Of a stretch of DNA of 64,000 nt, positions 1-10,366 are shown piece by piece. The stretch covers positions 27,935,385 to 27,999,384 of the forward strand of contig CM060850.1 of assembly GCA_030737835.1 (NCBI GenBank), given 5' to 3'. The stretch is from Acorus gramineus. Lineage: Eukaryota > Streptophyta > Magnoliopsida > Acorales > Acoraceae. Position numbers and translations under genes: made by a program. The notes under the pieces are model-generated. The model saw only the letters and a program-made list of their open reading frames with translations. It was not told where the DNA came from and did no database searches. How positions within the stretch are numbered: position 1 is the stretch's first letter; each line of letters starts with the position of its first letter.

Positions 1-2749
1 TTTCTAATCAATAATGCCTCTTAATATATGGAACCTTTTTATTTTATTCTTATCTTGAAGCTAAAGATTTTTTTTTTATCAAAAGTGTGTGATCTAAATC
101 CATAAGCATTGAATTTAATGGGGACTATATACGTTCTAAAAAAATGCACATTTGTTGTTTATTTTTCTTTTTTGGATATAGATGTTTCATTTTTTAGTCC
201 TTGATTAAACTCTTAACTGAATGTTTTTTTTTATAATGTTCCAATGAGTTTCCAATTATACCACACTTTATCATTAAAATAGTTGATTTAAATGATTTAT
301 ATAGTAGCAGAGGACAGAATTCCAGAAAAGAAAAAAATCAGCCTTTTTTGATATACTTTGATTCATGAGGTTCAACTGTTGATTGATGATTAATGAATAG
401 TAAATGATGAATATATATAGTTGTTTATAAAGGTTGGATTCTCCTATGTTCTTAGCTGTTCAATAATTGGAATGCACTTTTCAGTTTCATAAGTACATTA
501 ATGTTAAGCACAAATTTATGTTCAGAAAATTTGGTATGGTAATACAGTTATGCATTCTACTCTTTGACTATGGGTGAAGATCCAAATAGGATTACATATT
601 AGAGATGAATGTGTTTGTGAGTGGTTATTAAAATGTGTTTGTCTTGGTGGGCAAGTTATTAATTATATAACCCCCGACTCATATCTGATCTTTAAAAAGG
701 ACAAAAATGCATCTTGTGGATGGGTATCTTTATCATTAACTTCTTCTTCTCTCTATAATTGTTGGAGAAAAAATCATTATATTATGTATGGATGTTTAAT
801 TATAGGCATCAATGTGGTTTATATCTTTTATATCTCTGATTATATGATTTTGTTCATGAAAAAAAAATACAACATGTGAAACATCTTAAATTTACTTCTA
901 CGCAATATATATCTCATATGGGCGTTGCACACTCAGACACATCTACAGATAGCTCATCAATCATCAACTAATGTTGTACATAAAATCTCTAATATGATAT
1001 ATATTTTAACAATATTCACTCCATTCATTCGAGTATTTATTTCATATTATGTGAAATTATGTACTTCATCAAACAATTATATATTTCAAATACGATTCTA
1101 AGGTAATCTAAGTGTAGCATTTTCTTTTCTTATAAATACAGAAGGAACCCACGTAGTGACACTGAAATTACAACTCATCACCTTAAATCAAGATTTGAAA
1201 TGATTTTTTAAGTCCACCAAAAATATAAGTAAAATCTCCAAAAAGGCTTCATTATTTCACAGAGCATCATGAAAGATTCATCTTTGTTTCAAATGAAAGA
1301 TTCAGATTGCGATTTTGTTCTATATAGCACGTATCAACTAAAGTTTAAGAAACAACACAACTTTTTTAAAGAAATCTAAGGTATCTAAAAAAAAAAAAAC
1401 AGAGAGAGATATCATTTGCAGCAAAATTTGTTTGTTAATCGTAATCACAAAACTCAAGTAAGGTAAATGTTTGGAAAATGTTCTGTTTGTTACGGTAAGT
1501 GTTCATTCGTGAATTATACGAGATAAACTCGGTAAAATTATTAAGATTATTAAAATTTTAATGTTAAGTACGAAGGAGGGATGTGACGTAAAGAATGTGA
1601 AAAACATTTGAACCAAATGAATATACGGATCCTGTTAATGTACAAAACGCACAATTTTGATTACCAGAGGGGTATCCAATCGAAATACTTTATGTCTATC
1701 AATTTTGTAGGAATAAATATTATATCCACCATAGTAATGCCAATCTCTTCATCAAACATTGCTATTGAATGAAAACAACACATTGCTACCCCTATGAGAC
1801 AGAAGAAATTCAAGCACTTTCTGTACGACTCATTTTAAGATCACTAAAACAAAGCTCATTTTTCTTCCTTCCCTACTTTATAACCCATTAAGGATCCCAC
1901 CAAAGCCTTTTGTTTTTCCTGACTACAATTCAGATGCATTGCTCTCAAAAATCAATGAAATCATAATTGAAAACACTCCATTAAGAGCAAGAAAAGAAAG
2001 AATAGATGGACAAATGGACAATTTATGGCCCCCTGTTCTTAGTTGGTGATTGAGCAGCATCAGCAGCCCCACTTGATGTGTGTTCTGCATAAAACAAACT
2101 TAGATGAAAATAATAATTAAAGAAGAATTTGAAGATGAAAATAAACTTCAAAATGTGGCACTTCTTGCACCATGAATTAAGATTGAACAACACTAATTCA
2201 AGTTCTAGATTAATTAATCTATGTTTGAAATTAAAAAAAAAGAGTCAATAAATTAGAGTGAAGTATTTTATTTGTTTTTTGCTTTTTTGGACAAGTAATA
2301 ATAAGGTGGGGAGAAAGGTACATTAGACCTACCAAAATGTGAGAGTGGGAAACACTACAATGGGCACTCTTGAGATGGTCCTAATGTGTAAATTATAAAA
2401 TCTCTGAGACAGTAGTGCTACAAAATGCTTCCAATTAATTCTCAAAGGCCATCTATTTTAATCATAGAATTAATGAAGTTGGTAAAACCATGGACCTTGT
2501 TAAAAGTAAAAAAAAAAAAATGAAGCATTCAATTTGTGTAAGAATTTGAAGCACCTGTTTGTGTAGTAACAAGTTCTATAAAAAAAACAGTTTGTTTTGT
2601 CAGTTTTCAAACTGATAGTTCTGTATTGATAGCTTAAAAATAAATGGAAACTATTTTAAGATGACTGGAATTGTTTATCAGATTTATCCAAGTTAATGGA
2701 TTAAAATGTCTTTTAATTACTTCTGAAAAAACTACTTGTAACACTTAAT

Positions 2750-2985
2750 CCCGATTCCACTCTCATATTACTCGTTAGGGTTACGTATTATATTGACGAG
2801 GTATATCCCTCATTAAAAAAAATTTATACTTTTAATAAATAAATCAATATAATTCATTGGAATACATACTACATTTTTTATAAAAATATATTTTTCATTA
2901 TGTAAAATATACTATTTAAAAAAAAATTAAAACAAATATAAACTAGAATTAAAACAGTAAAAATGATTGTATGTACGTAACATTT
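2750..2985 (+). repeat. Dispersed short repeat, 'attcattggaata' family
   Basis: The core reads attcattggaata, then a T-rich stretch with ttttttataaaa, then atatactattt followed by an A run. The same order of motifs recurs at 3585-3745, 8300-8460, 28926-29187, 48600-48800 and 53299-53540. The right side ends in gtaacatt, as in the better-kept copies. It is probably a non-autonomous DNA transposon. The boundaries are approximate. Confidence 0.45.
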
Positions 2986-3584
2986 TCTTAAAAAAAAATA
3001 TTTTTACATGCACTCCAAATCACTTGTGAGACTCTTATTCATCATTTATTTAACATTTATCTTCGATTTCTCAATCATCAATCAAAAAAAAATTTACTTT
3101 TTTCGATTAAGATAATAAAAAAGCAATTAAAGCAAAAAATTGTTTACCAAGTAAAACTTGTTATCCAATCCAGTACAACTACAAATATAAATAAAACCAC
3201 TGTGAAGGCAGGTCATCATTGTACTCCAAATAGTACATGTGCCTCTTAGAAAGAAAAAAAAAAAAAAAGGACCAAACAGTGAGAAAAGGAAAGGGTAGCT
3301 GAACTTGAAGAAGAAGATGGTTGAAAATTAAAGGGTGCAGAAAGCAAACAAAAGAAGAAGCTGTATGTCCTGTTCTTTGACAGCTATTTTTATCTATGTT
3401 CACGTTTGTTATTCATTTTTTTTGTCATAACTTGTATGAGTAAGTTGTGAAGTTCCATGCCTCCATCCACATGCACAGGAATCCACTTGGACTGGAATGA
3501 TATTCCCCACAGATTAAAAAAAATGTCTCGGAAGCAAAATGTCCATGATATATTTTTAGGGGTACTGATACACAGTCTGTGATT

Positions 3585-3745
3585 CTTGTGGTTTTAACTC
3601 AGTATATGAAATATTTAATAATAAATTAAATATAAAAACATACATTCAATTCATTCGAATATGAACTTTAATTTTTATAAAAATATGTATTTTATTATAC
3701 AAATGTAGATTTTTTAAAAAATTAAAGTGTGTTTGAGTAAATATA
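3585..3745 (+). repeat. Dispersed short repeat, degraded copy
   Basis: It carries attcattcgaatatgaac, then tttttataaaaatatgtat, then a T run and aaaaaatt, in the same order as the copy near 2.8 kb and the clearer copies at 28.9 and 53.3 kb. The outer ends are not recognisable. Confidence 0.35.
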
Positions 3746-6489
3746 AGATTTTTCATTTAATTATCAACCTTCATTTGTTTAAAAAATCCAACTAATATGA
3801 TGAGTAGGATCACTGGGATGAAAGAAAAAAAAATCTGAGTTAAAAAAATAATAAAAAATAAATTGTTGATTTTCCTCTTATTTGCTCTTCCCGAGGAGAT
3901 GAAAAGAATGTGTCCGTCCCTTTTAATAAGGCAAAAGAGGCAAATTAAAATAAAAATGGCAAATGAAATTAAAAAAAAAAAAATTGGTCAAGTTCTTTTT
4001 CAAGAGAGTCCATTGCATGGGTAAATGATCATGTATGTTAATAATAAATTAATGTTATTTTTAACACTCCCTCGTGGACAATAACATTATTTTAATCATG
4101 AATGTAATTCATATTTAGCATAGTATCAAAGAAGACAACACTCTGGTCATGATTTCAGAGACATAATTGTATTTATGAACAAAACCAAATCCGAGGTCCT
4201 TGACTCTTGTACTTAAGGTCCCACTTCAAATTCAAGAATCCAAAATAAGGTGAACACAGACACCCCATATGGAATCTTCAGGGGCCTTGAATTGGTTTGT
4301 GTTTCTCCTCCTCACATGCCAGAAATCTCCAGCTCAAAAAGAAAATAAAAAAAGTGTGGTTGTCACTTAGTAATGAAAAACAACTGTTTAGTGAGAAAAA
4401 AAAAATAGTGGTACTCAAAAAGATTCTCTCAGGTCATTGACAATGCAGGATTGTTTGTCCCACAAACAGATTTCTTCAGCATTAAGTGGTCCCATTAAGA
4501 GCAAATCAAGAATGTTTTTTACGCACAAAAAAAAAAAAACCATGTCACTGACATTTCAAATAAAAGTAAACTAAAGCATGGGTATCTCATGCATCCTATC
4601 ACACACTGTTTGCTTTACATGAATTTATGTGTACATTGAAATAAACCAGTAAATTATTTGAAATATATATGTATTTGATTTGTATTTGAATATGAAATTT
4701 TAGATGCATTATTCAAAATATATGTATCATGATTTGAATATAATTTAGATTAAACTCATAACAAATTTAGATACAAATTTAGACAATAGATGATTCAATG
4801 ATAGTCTTTACATTATGGCATCATCAATGGAATGCGAAGAAGATAGATGATATTATAAAATAAAATAAAATAACTCTTTATTGTCCAATACCACCAAAAT
4901 AGAAGTTCAAAAGTGCTATCACACTTATTTTTAAAACTACACCAAAAAATAAATATATTTTTAAAACTTGAATATCCATTTCTAAGCCAACCTGGTTGGG
5001 TGAGTCCGTGCCTTTGAAGCATTGAATTGTGATTAGTCTCTTTTAAAAACACACAGAACACGAAAAAAAATATTAAACAGACTAACTAATGATCCTAACT
5101 TAAAATAAAATAAAAATAAAAACTAATGATCCTAACTAGCAAATTATTCATATAAAATCAAAACTACCACTGTTCGAATCTGCATCACATCACAACATTA
5201 TTTTTTTGTTGATCAAATCATATCATATTCAATAATGTGGAGATGTGGATATCAAATTCATTGAAGAAAATTTTTGAGACCACATAAGATAGTGTTGTAC
5301 GTAGATACCTCTCCATAGGAATTAATATTCATTTAAAATTGTAGCCAAGCAAATCTTTTTGGCTCCAAAATCCTTACAATATGCAATAAGAAACATATAA
5401 AGTAGAAAACAATGTTCCACCCACCTCTCAACTCAATGTTAGGGACATTTTATGATTGATCAATCAAGGCTGTTTTTTTATGTTAATTATTTATTTGATT
5501 ATACATTCGCGGTGGGTTTTCTTCTTTAGAAAGTTCATGCATGGGGCCATTGAAGTTCTTTTTTTTATTTTTTTTCTTTATGTAGTTTAATATATGGGAA
5601 AAGATCCTCCACTAATTTTTCTGTAATTGATGGCTTATTTACCAATGCCCAATATGAATGATCCATTTCACATTTTGAATGTGCTCTAGATATTCATGAT
5701 GAAGGCTAACTTAACTTTAAAAATCTAAAGTTCTAGGTTATGATTTGATATACTAGCTTTGGCTTTATTAGAGATATTGCTCGAATGATAGGTTTGCTTA
5801 TAGTATTCAATCAGGATTTGTAGTCCTTAGGTTTGGATGTTGCTTTAGTCCAAATGTTCCCCAAACTCCACTTTTTGCAACGAAAAAAAAAAAGTTTTGT
5901 TCATGCACTGAATCATTCATGTTGTCTTAATTAGAATATAATAGATTAGACGAGTATATTAAAAATATATAACATATTTTTTCATTCATTTTAATATATA
6001 CTTCATTTTTTTGTTTGAATTTATGTATTTGATTAAATAGTTATAAACCTATTAGACGTTTTTTTTCTTTTTTAAAAAATAGAGGGACCCATGTGGCTGA
6101 CCTTTCGGCCTCCGCATATTTGTTCTGGTCCCATAGAAAATTCTTTCAAATAATCGCTAACAAACAGGTGGGTAAATCTGTACCAAGACTTAAATCTAAG
6201 ACCTATCATTAACATAGGTAAGCCCTGAACCGTATTAGGACCCTATTATACTATATATATATAAAAAAAAGACTTGAGTATGACATTAATTTTTCAAGGA
6301 TCTTTTCTTCATTAAAGTCTTTGATATATGGTAGGCTTACCATATGTTTTTTCCTATGCCAGAAAGCAGAGGGTAGATCTGAGCAGGCCTCATTTTCAAC
6401 AGTTTTTTGAAAATCAGAGACCTTTTGAAAAATAGGACTATTTATTTGTTTAGATGTTTTTTGAGTTCTGATTTTCTCAGAGAGTTCAT

Positions 6490-6852
6490 TTAAAACTTTT
6501 CTTTGTATTCTAGGGTCTGCCTAAGTTGGTTGAGAAAAGATAGCTTTGGTGTAGTATAAAATTTGTATAGAATATTTTTGCTGTCTTGGGTAGCATGTAT
6601 ACCCTCAGTGTCAACCGAGAAAGGTTTTATCATATTTATAAATGGGGTCCCTAGGATGACACCCTGTCGAAGATCTTTAACTAGAAAGAACGATGTTTTT
6701 AAACATGATCCTTTATTACAGACATGAACTTCTGGTATTTTGTAATTAATCTTTAAGCTTTCCCCATTGGCAGTATTTATGCCATGGGTTGTTTTCTCAA
6801 AGTATCGGGAAGGGATCAATCCTTCCCGATCAAACCACAGTACAATTTTTAG
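6490..6852 (-). pseudogene. Endogenous pararetrovirus fragment, aspartic-protease region
   Basis: About 120 codons are open on the minus strand, with no start ATG. The segment contains GLIPSRYFEKT near its beginning and VILGTPFI further on, the layout of the C-terminal half of the retropepsin-like protease of plant pararetroviruses (Caulimoviridae). The upstream part, with the catalytic Asp-Thr/Ser-Gly, is missing: the frame runs instead into sequence that codes for a different viral domain on the other strand. It is a truncated, inverted fragment and not a working gene. A Ty3/gypsy element is the alternative. The adjacent coat-protein-like piece favours a pararetrovirus. Confidence 0.7.
6804..6830. 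repeat. Perfect inverted repeat at a viral inversion joint
   Basis: The arms atcgggaagg and ccttcccgat (10 bp, perfect) flank a 7-base loop. The repeat lies where the minus-strand protease fragment meets the plus-strand reverse-transcriptase fragment, so it marks the inversion breakpoint. Confidence 0.8.
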
Positions 6853-6947
6853 GATACAAAATATCTGAAAATGCTATAATACCCATAAAAGGGATAATAG
6901 ATGTTGCAGACAAATTTCCTGATGATATAAAGGATAAGATTTTGTGA
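6834..6947 (+). pseudogene. Endogenous pararetrovirus fragment, reverse-transcriptase thumb region
   Basis: About 37 codons on the plus strand contain VQFLGYKIS and, 20 residues later, ADKFPDDIKDK. This spacing matches the end of the palm and the thumb/connection region of Caulimoviridae reverse transcriptases. A stop (TGA at 6945-6947) and a run of inverted repeats follow directly, so the rest of the polymerase and RNase H are absent. It is too short to be functional. The family call rests on the FLG...ADKFPD pattern and on its neighbours. Confidence 0.6.
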
Positions 6948-7025
6948 CTTTGTTAGAGTCACAAAATCTTTCAAAATCTTTCAAAATTTTCTCTAATAAA
7001 GGATAAGATCCTTTATTAGAGAAAA
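6936..7025. repeat. Two consecutive perfect hairpins at a viral junction
   Basis: The first hairpin (6936-6970) has 14-bp perfect arms, aagattttgtgact and its complement, around a 7-base loop. The second (6987-7025) has 17-bp perfect arms, ttttctctaataaagga and its complement, around a 5-base loop. The motif ataaaggataagat also occurs twice in direct orientation (6927-6940 and 6996-7009). The hairpins fill the gap between the reverse-transcriptase fragment and the coat-protein fragment. Confidence 0.85.
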
Positions 7026-8016
7026 TAAACCTGATAGGTTTGGCCCTTTGTAATGATTTGAAGATAAAGAATCAGCTCAAAAACCAACATTTGTCATCCA
7101 AGAGAGAACTTGGAGATTTCTGTTATCAATTCGGATATCAAAAGGAAGACCTTAAGAGTTCTTCCAAACCTCGAAAAAGAAATACCAAACAGTCTTATAA
7201 TAAAAGACCTTTTGAGAGACAATATTATAAATCAAATAGAACCCTTGCTCAGAAAACCAGAAAGCGATTCCCCAAAAGGAAACTCAATACCTCTAATCCT
7301 CCCACCTGCTTCAAATGTAAGCAAAAAGGCCATTATGCCAATAAGTGCTTTAGTAAAACGAAAAATAAAGAATTTATACAAAACTTAGAAGAAGAACAGA
7401 ATTCTGGATCTGAAAGCTGTGGTTGTGACTGTTGTGATCCTGAATCCTATGATTCATCCTCCGATACAGATGGCCTGATGGTCCTTTCAGTCCAAGAACA
7501 ATTTATTCTTGATATTATTGACTCTATCGAGAATCCTGTAAAAAAGAAACGACAATTAGAAAAATATATTGGTCTGATAAAAAACCCTGTTAGCCAAATT
7601 CAAGACGATAAAAAAGAAAGATACTCCTATAAGGAGGTAATTCAAATATTAGAAGCTGAAAAACCCAAAAAAGTGACTCTAAGGGAATTAAGAAAAGAAC
7701 AAATTGATATGAAAAAAGAAATCAAGGACCTTAGAGACAAAGTTACATACCTCGAAGCCATCCCAAAATTTGAAAAATCCACTGCAAATTCTAATAATGA
7801 AGAATCTGACAGAAAGCAACCTGAAGAGGAAGGAGAATTTATTAGCTCTCTCAAAAGATATACAAAACAAAAATGGAATGTTGAAGTCCTCCTAAAAAAA
7901 TCAAACCTTTTCCCTCAAATACAAGGCCCTTTTCAAGCACATATTTTGCGGAGCTGCAATCTATTCTTAAAAGAATTTCTGGTTTAAAATATCCCGTTAG
8001 AATTTGGTTATGTGGT
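7025..8016 (+). pseudogene. Endogenous pararetrovirus coat-protein-like fragment with CCHC zinc knuckle
   Basis: An open frame of about 320 codons runs to a stop at 7985-7987. It has no ATG at its beginning, and the frame is already open upstream, so the N-terminal part is lost. It codes for a Lys/Arg-rich stretch, then a zinc knuckle CFKCKQKGHYANKC (C-x2-C-x4-H-x4-C, residues about 90-103 counted from 7040), then an acidic Ser/Asp-rich stretch, then a Lys/Glu-rich segment likely to form a coiled coil. Basic region, CCHC and acidic tail in this order are typical of the coat protein of plant pararetroviruses. Near 7930 the coding signal appears to move to another frame and continue to about 8016, which indicates a frameshift. 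Its base composition is less AT-extreme than the flanks. It is a non-functional relic; a retrotransposon gag is the alternative. Confidence 0.75.
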
Positions 8017-9756
8017 TAACTATAGCAAGGATCTCCTTTTTTTATTGTGGAATATTTCTTTTGGACTTCATTCCATGATCCTGAAGTAAATTTTACTAAT
8101 TGTTCAAACTTATAATAACTGATCCTGACATGGCCGGTTTCAAAGAGTGCATTGGAGTTGGGCAGTAGAATGAAAATAAGGCACCAGGCCCACAATAGCC
8201 CAAGCACAACACAAGCCCCTCGTACTCAGGCCCACATGCCCAATTAAGCGTCGTTATACACAGTCAACACCACCTACAGTCTCATGTATTTAGTAGGTAT
8301 CTAACAAAGTATAAAGTATGAACTTTATTGTGTGACATGTTTTTCATTAAAAATATTTTATATATTTTAAAATAGATTTATACAATTCATTAAAATTTAT
8401 ATTTTATCTTTTATAAAACATATACGTCTTGAAGAGGTATATTATTTTTAAGCGATAGTGTAGACGATGCCCAAATCAAATGGTTCACAGGCTAGATCTT
8501 GCATGGGGGCGCTCAACTAATCTCAACAAATATACCAAAAAAACTAATCTCAGCAAATAAATGTGTGCATCAATATAAATGATGGAATTTTCAAAGGATT
8601 TTTTTCTATTGTTAGATTATTCAACAGAAGGACACAATAAAACAACAACAAAAAAAAAACAAGAACATGTGAGGGACAATTATTCCTACAATCATATTTG
8701 TTGATTTTTACATGTTTAGAATTTTTTCCTTTCACTTTTGATTTGGAAATAGCTTAGTGATGTATAAAATACATATTTTATTAGATGAAATATACTAATT
8801 AAAAAAAAATGTAGCACGAATTTGGGATAGAAAATTAGGTTGAATCTAATATTTTTCTAAAAAAAAAAAAAAAAAAGTTGACCTTTAATGGGCTTAGACC
8901 TAAAAGCCCACAAAAATGTAGATGACATCGTCACTGAGCGTCTGTCCATTAACCGTGAGAGGGCTTGCCATGAAAATCAACCATAGATATTCAGTTCATT
9001 TACTTCATTTTAGATGCACCCTATAAATACATAGGAAATACAATGTGTATCAAGAGAAAAAGAAAAAATAAATGTTGTTCTAATTTGTGGGGGGACTTTT
9101 ACTTTGGAAACATGACTTCACATTTTATCCTTCTATTTTTTATTTTTTTTTTGTAACAAATTAGCACTCGTTTGGGGGGGGGGGGGGGATAAAGGTTGGG
9201 TAAGACGAGAATAGCCAAAATATGTATTTGGTTAGAAGAGCAACTCTAATTCCAATGTTCATATAAGTTAACATAAGCTATAACAATAATTCTAATCCAT
9301 GTCTTATGCAAGCAAAAAAAAAAAAAAAAGGGACAAAAATATTGATAACTAAATAAATAAAATGCAAAAAAAAAAAACTATTTTGATAATTATCCTGTTA
9401 TCCCTTTACCAATTATGACTAAATGTGTGTTTAGTTGCATAATTGCAGGAAGTTTTCTATTTGTCTAAGGGTCTGTTTGGCATGGCGGTTTGCTTGCTCA
9501 GATCGATTTTAAATAAACTGTGTTTAGAGGAATAGTATTGAAGTTGTCACATTTGAGAATCATAGCGGTTCAACCAGAACCGCAACTGCACCTGGTCGGC
9601 ATGTTTGAATGTGAGTTTTACTCCAGTCTGACACAAATACCTACGTTTGGTTAATGAAAAATGTGAAGATTACATTCACATTAGTTGTAGAGGGATAACA
9701 TTAGTGGAGAGACTAAGTAGTAAATCAATTAATTAATTAACATATAAAAATCAAGA
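8017..9756. other. Intergenic spacer between viral relic and SMPD4-like gene
   Basis: No gene was found. It contains a weak copy of the dispersed attcattRgaata repeat (about 8300-8460), long A runs, and a run of about 17 G at 9174-9190 that breaks otherwise AT-rich sequence. The stretch at 9470-9660 looks like part of a further MITE, but its ends could not be fixed. Confidence 0.5.
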
Positions 9757-9955
9757 GTTTTTTATTTTTAAGTTCTCACAAATCATCATATTTTTTCTTT
9801 ATATTTAAAAGATAATTCATGGATAGGTTCTTCTGTACTAAAAAAAAAATTAAATAATTTATAAATAAGTCCCTCTCAAGAACTAAAAAAAAAACTATCA
9901 TTTAAATCTGAAATTTAAAATTCAAATATAAAAAATAAAGACTTATAAAAAACCC
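9757..9955. mobile_element. Foldback MITE, old copy of the 275-bp family
   Basis: It shares the centre (gataattcatggatagg, aaattaaataatttat, actatcatttaaatctg) with the two well-kept 275-bp copies at 47855-48129 and 63449-63723. Parts of both arms are deleted, including the tagtgatcgatcc block, and there are many substitutions. This makes it an older copy of the same family. It ends about 410 bp upstream of the SMPD4-like start codon. Confidence 0.65.
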
Positions 9956-10366
9956 AAATATCAAGTGGCACACGGTATCCTTTATTACAGGGCGAGAGAG
10001 TAATTCGCTCAGTGCCCATACGGCTACGTAATTTGCCAGTTTCAACACCTCCCCACTATTCATAGCGGAGCCAACCTCGCAACCTACAAATGTCAACCGA
10101 TGTGGGACTAAAAAACCCTGACACCATTTCACTTCCACCAACGCATGAACCCAACCCACAGAGCCCGCCATTCTTCGACAATTTCATCGGCCCGGCCCGA
10201 AAACCCACCACTCGTCCACGTTTCCTCTTCCCACCACGCCACGTCAGCGCCTCGAAGACCCTGCTTCGGGCCCCTTCTCTCCCCCACCCGTCACTCACAA
10301 AGAGCGCCATTTCCCATAAAAACTTCAAAAATCGAAAACCTAAAAAACAAAAACAGCCTTCTCGCG

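Larger units (their letters stand above)
1..6480. other. AT-rich intergenic spacer
   Basis: No gene was recognised. The stretch is strongly AT-rich with many A and T runs, and the longest open frames look random, with no domain or plausible splice structure. It holds two degraded copies of a dispersed repeat (near 2750-2985 and 3585-3745, listed separately). Degraded transposon sequence probably makes up more of it than I can delimit by eye. Confidence 0.6.

Noticed and set aside
10145..10366. In-frame N-terminal extension of the SMPD4-like protein from an ATG at 10145
   Set aside because: The added 74 residues are low-complexity and not family-like; MIPPSYTVDS at 10367 matches the expected protein start.
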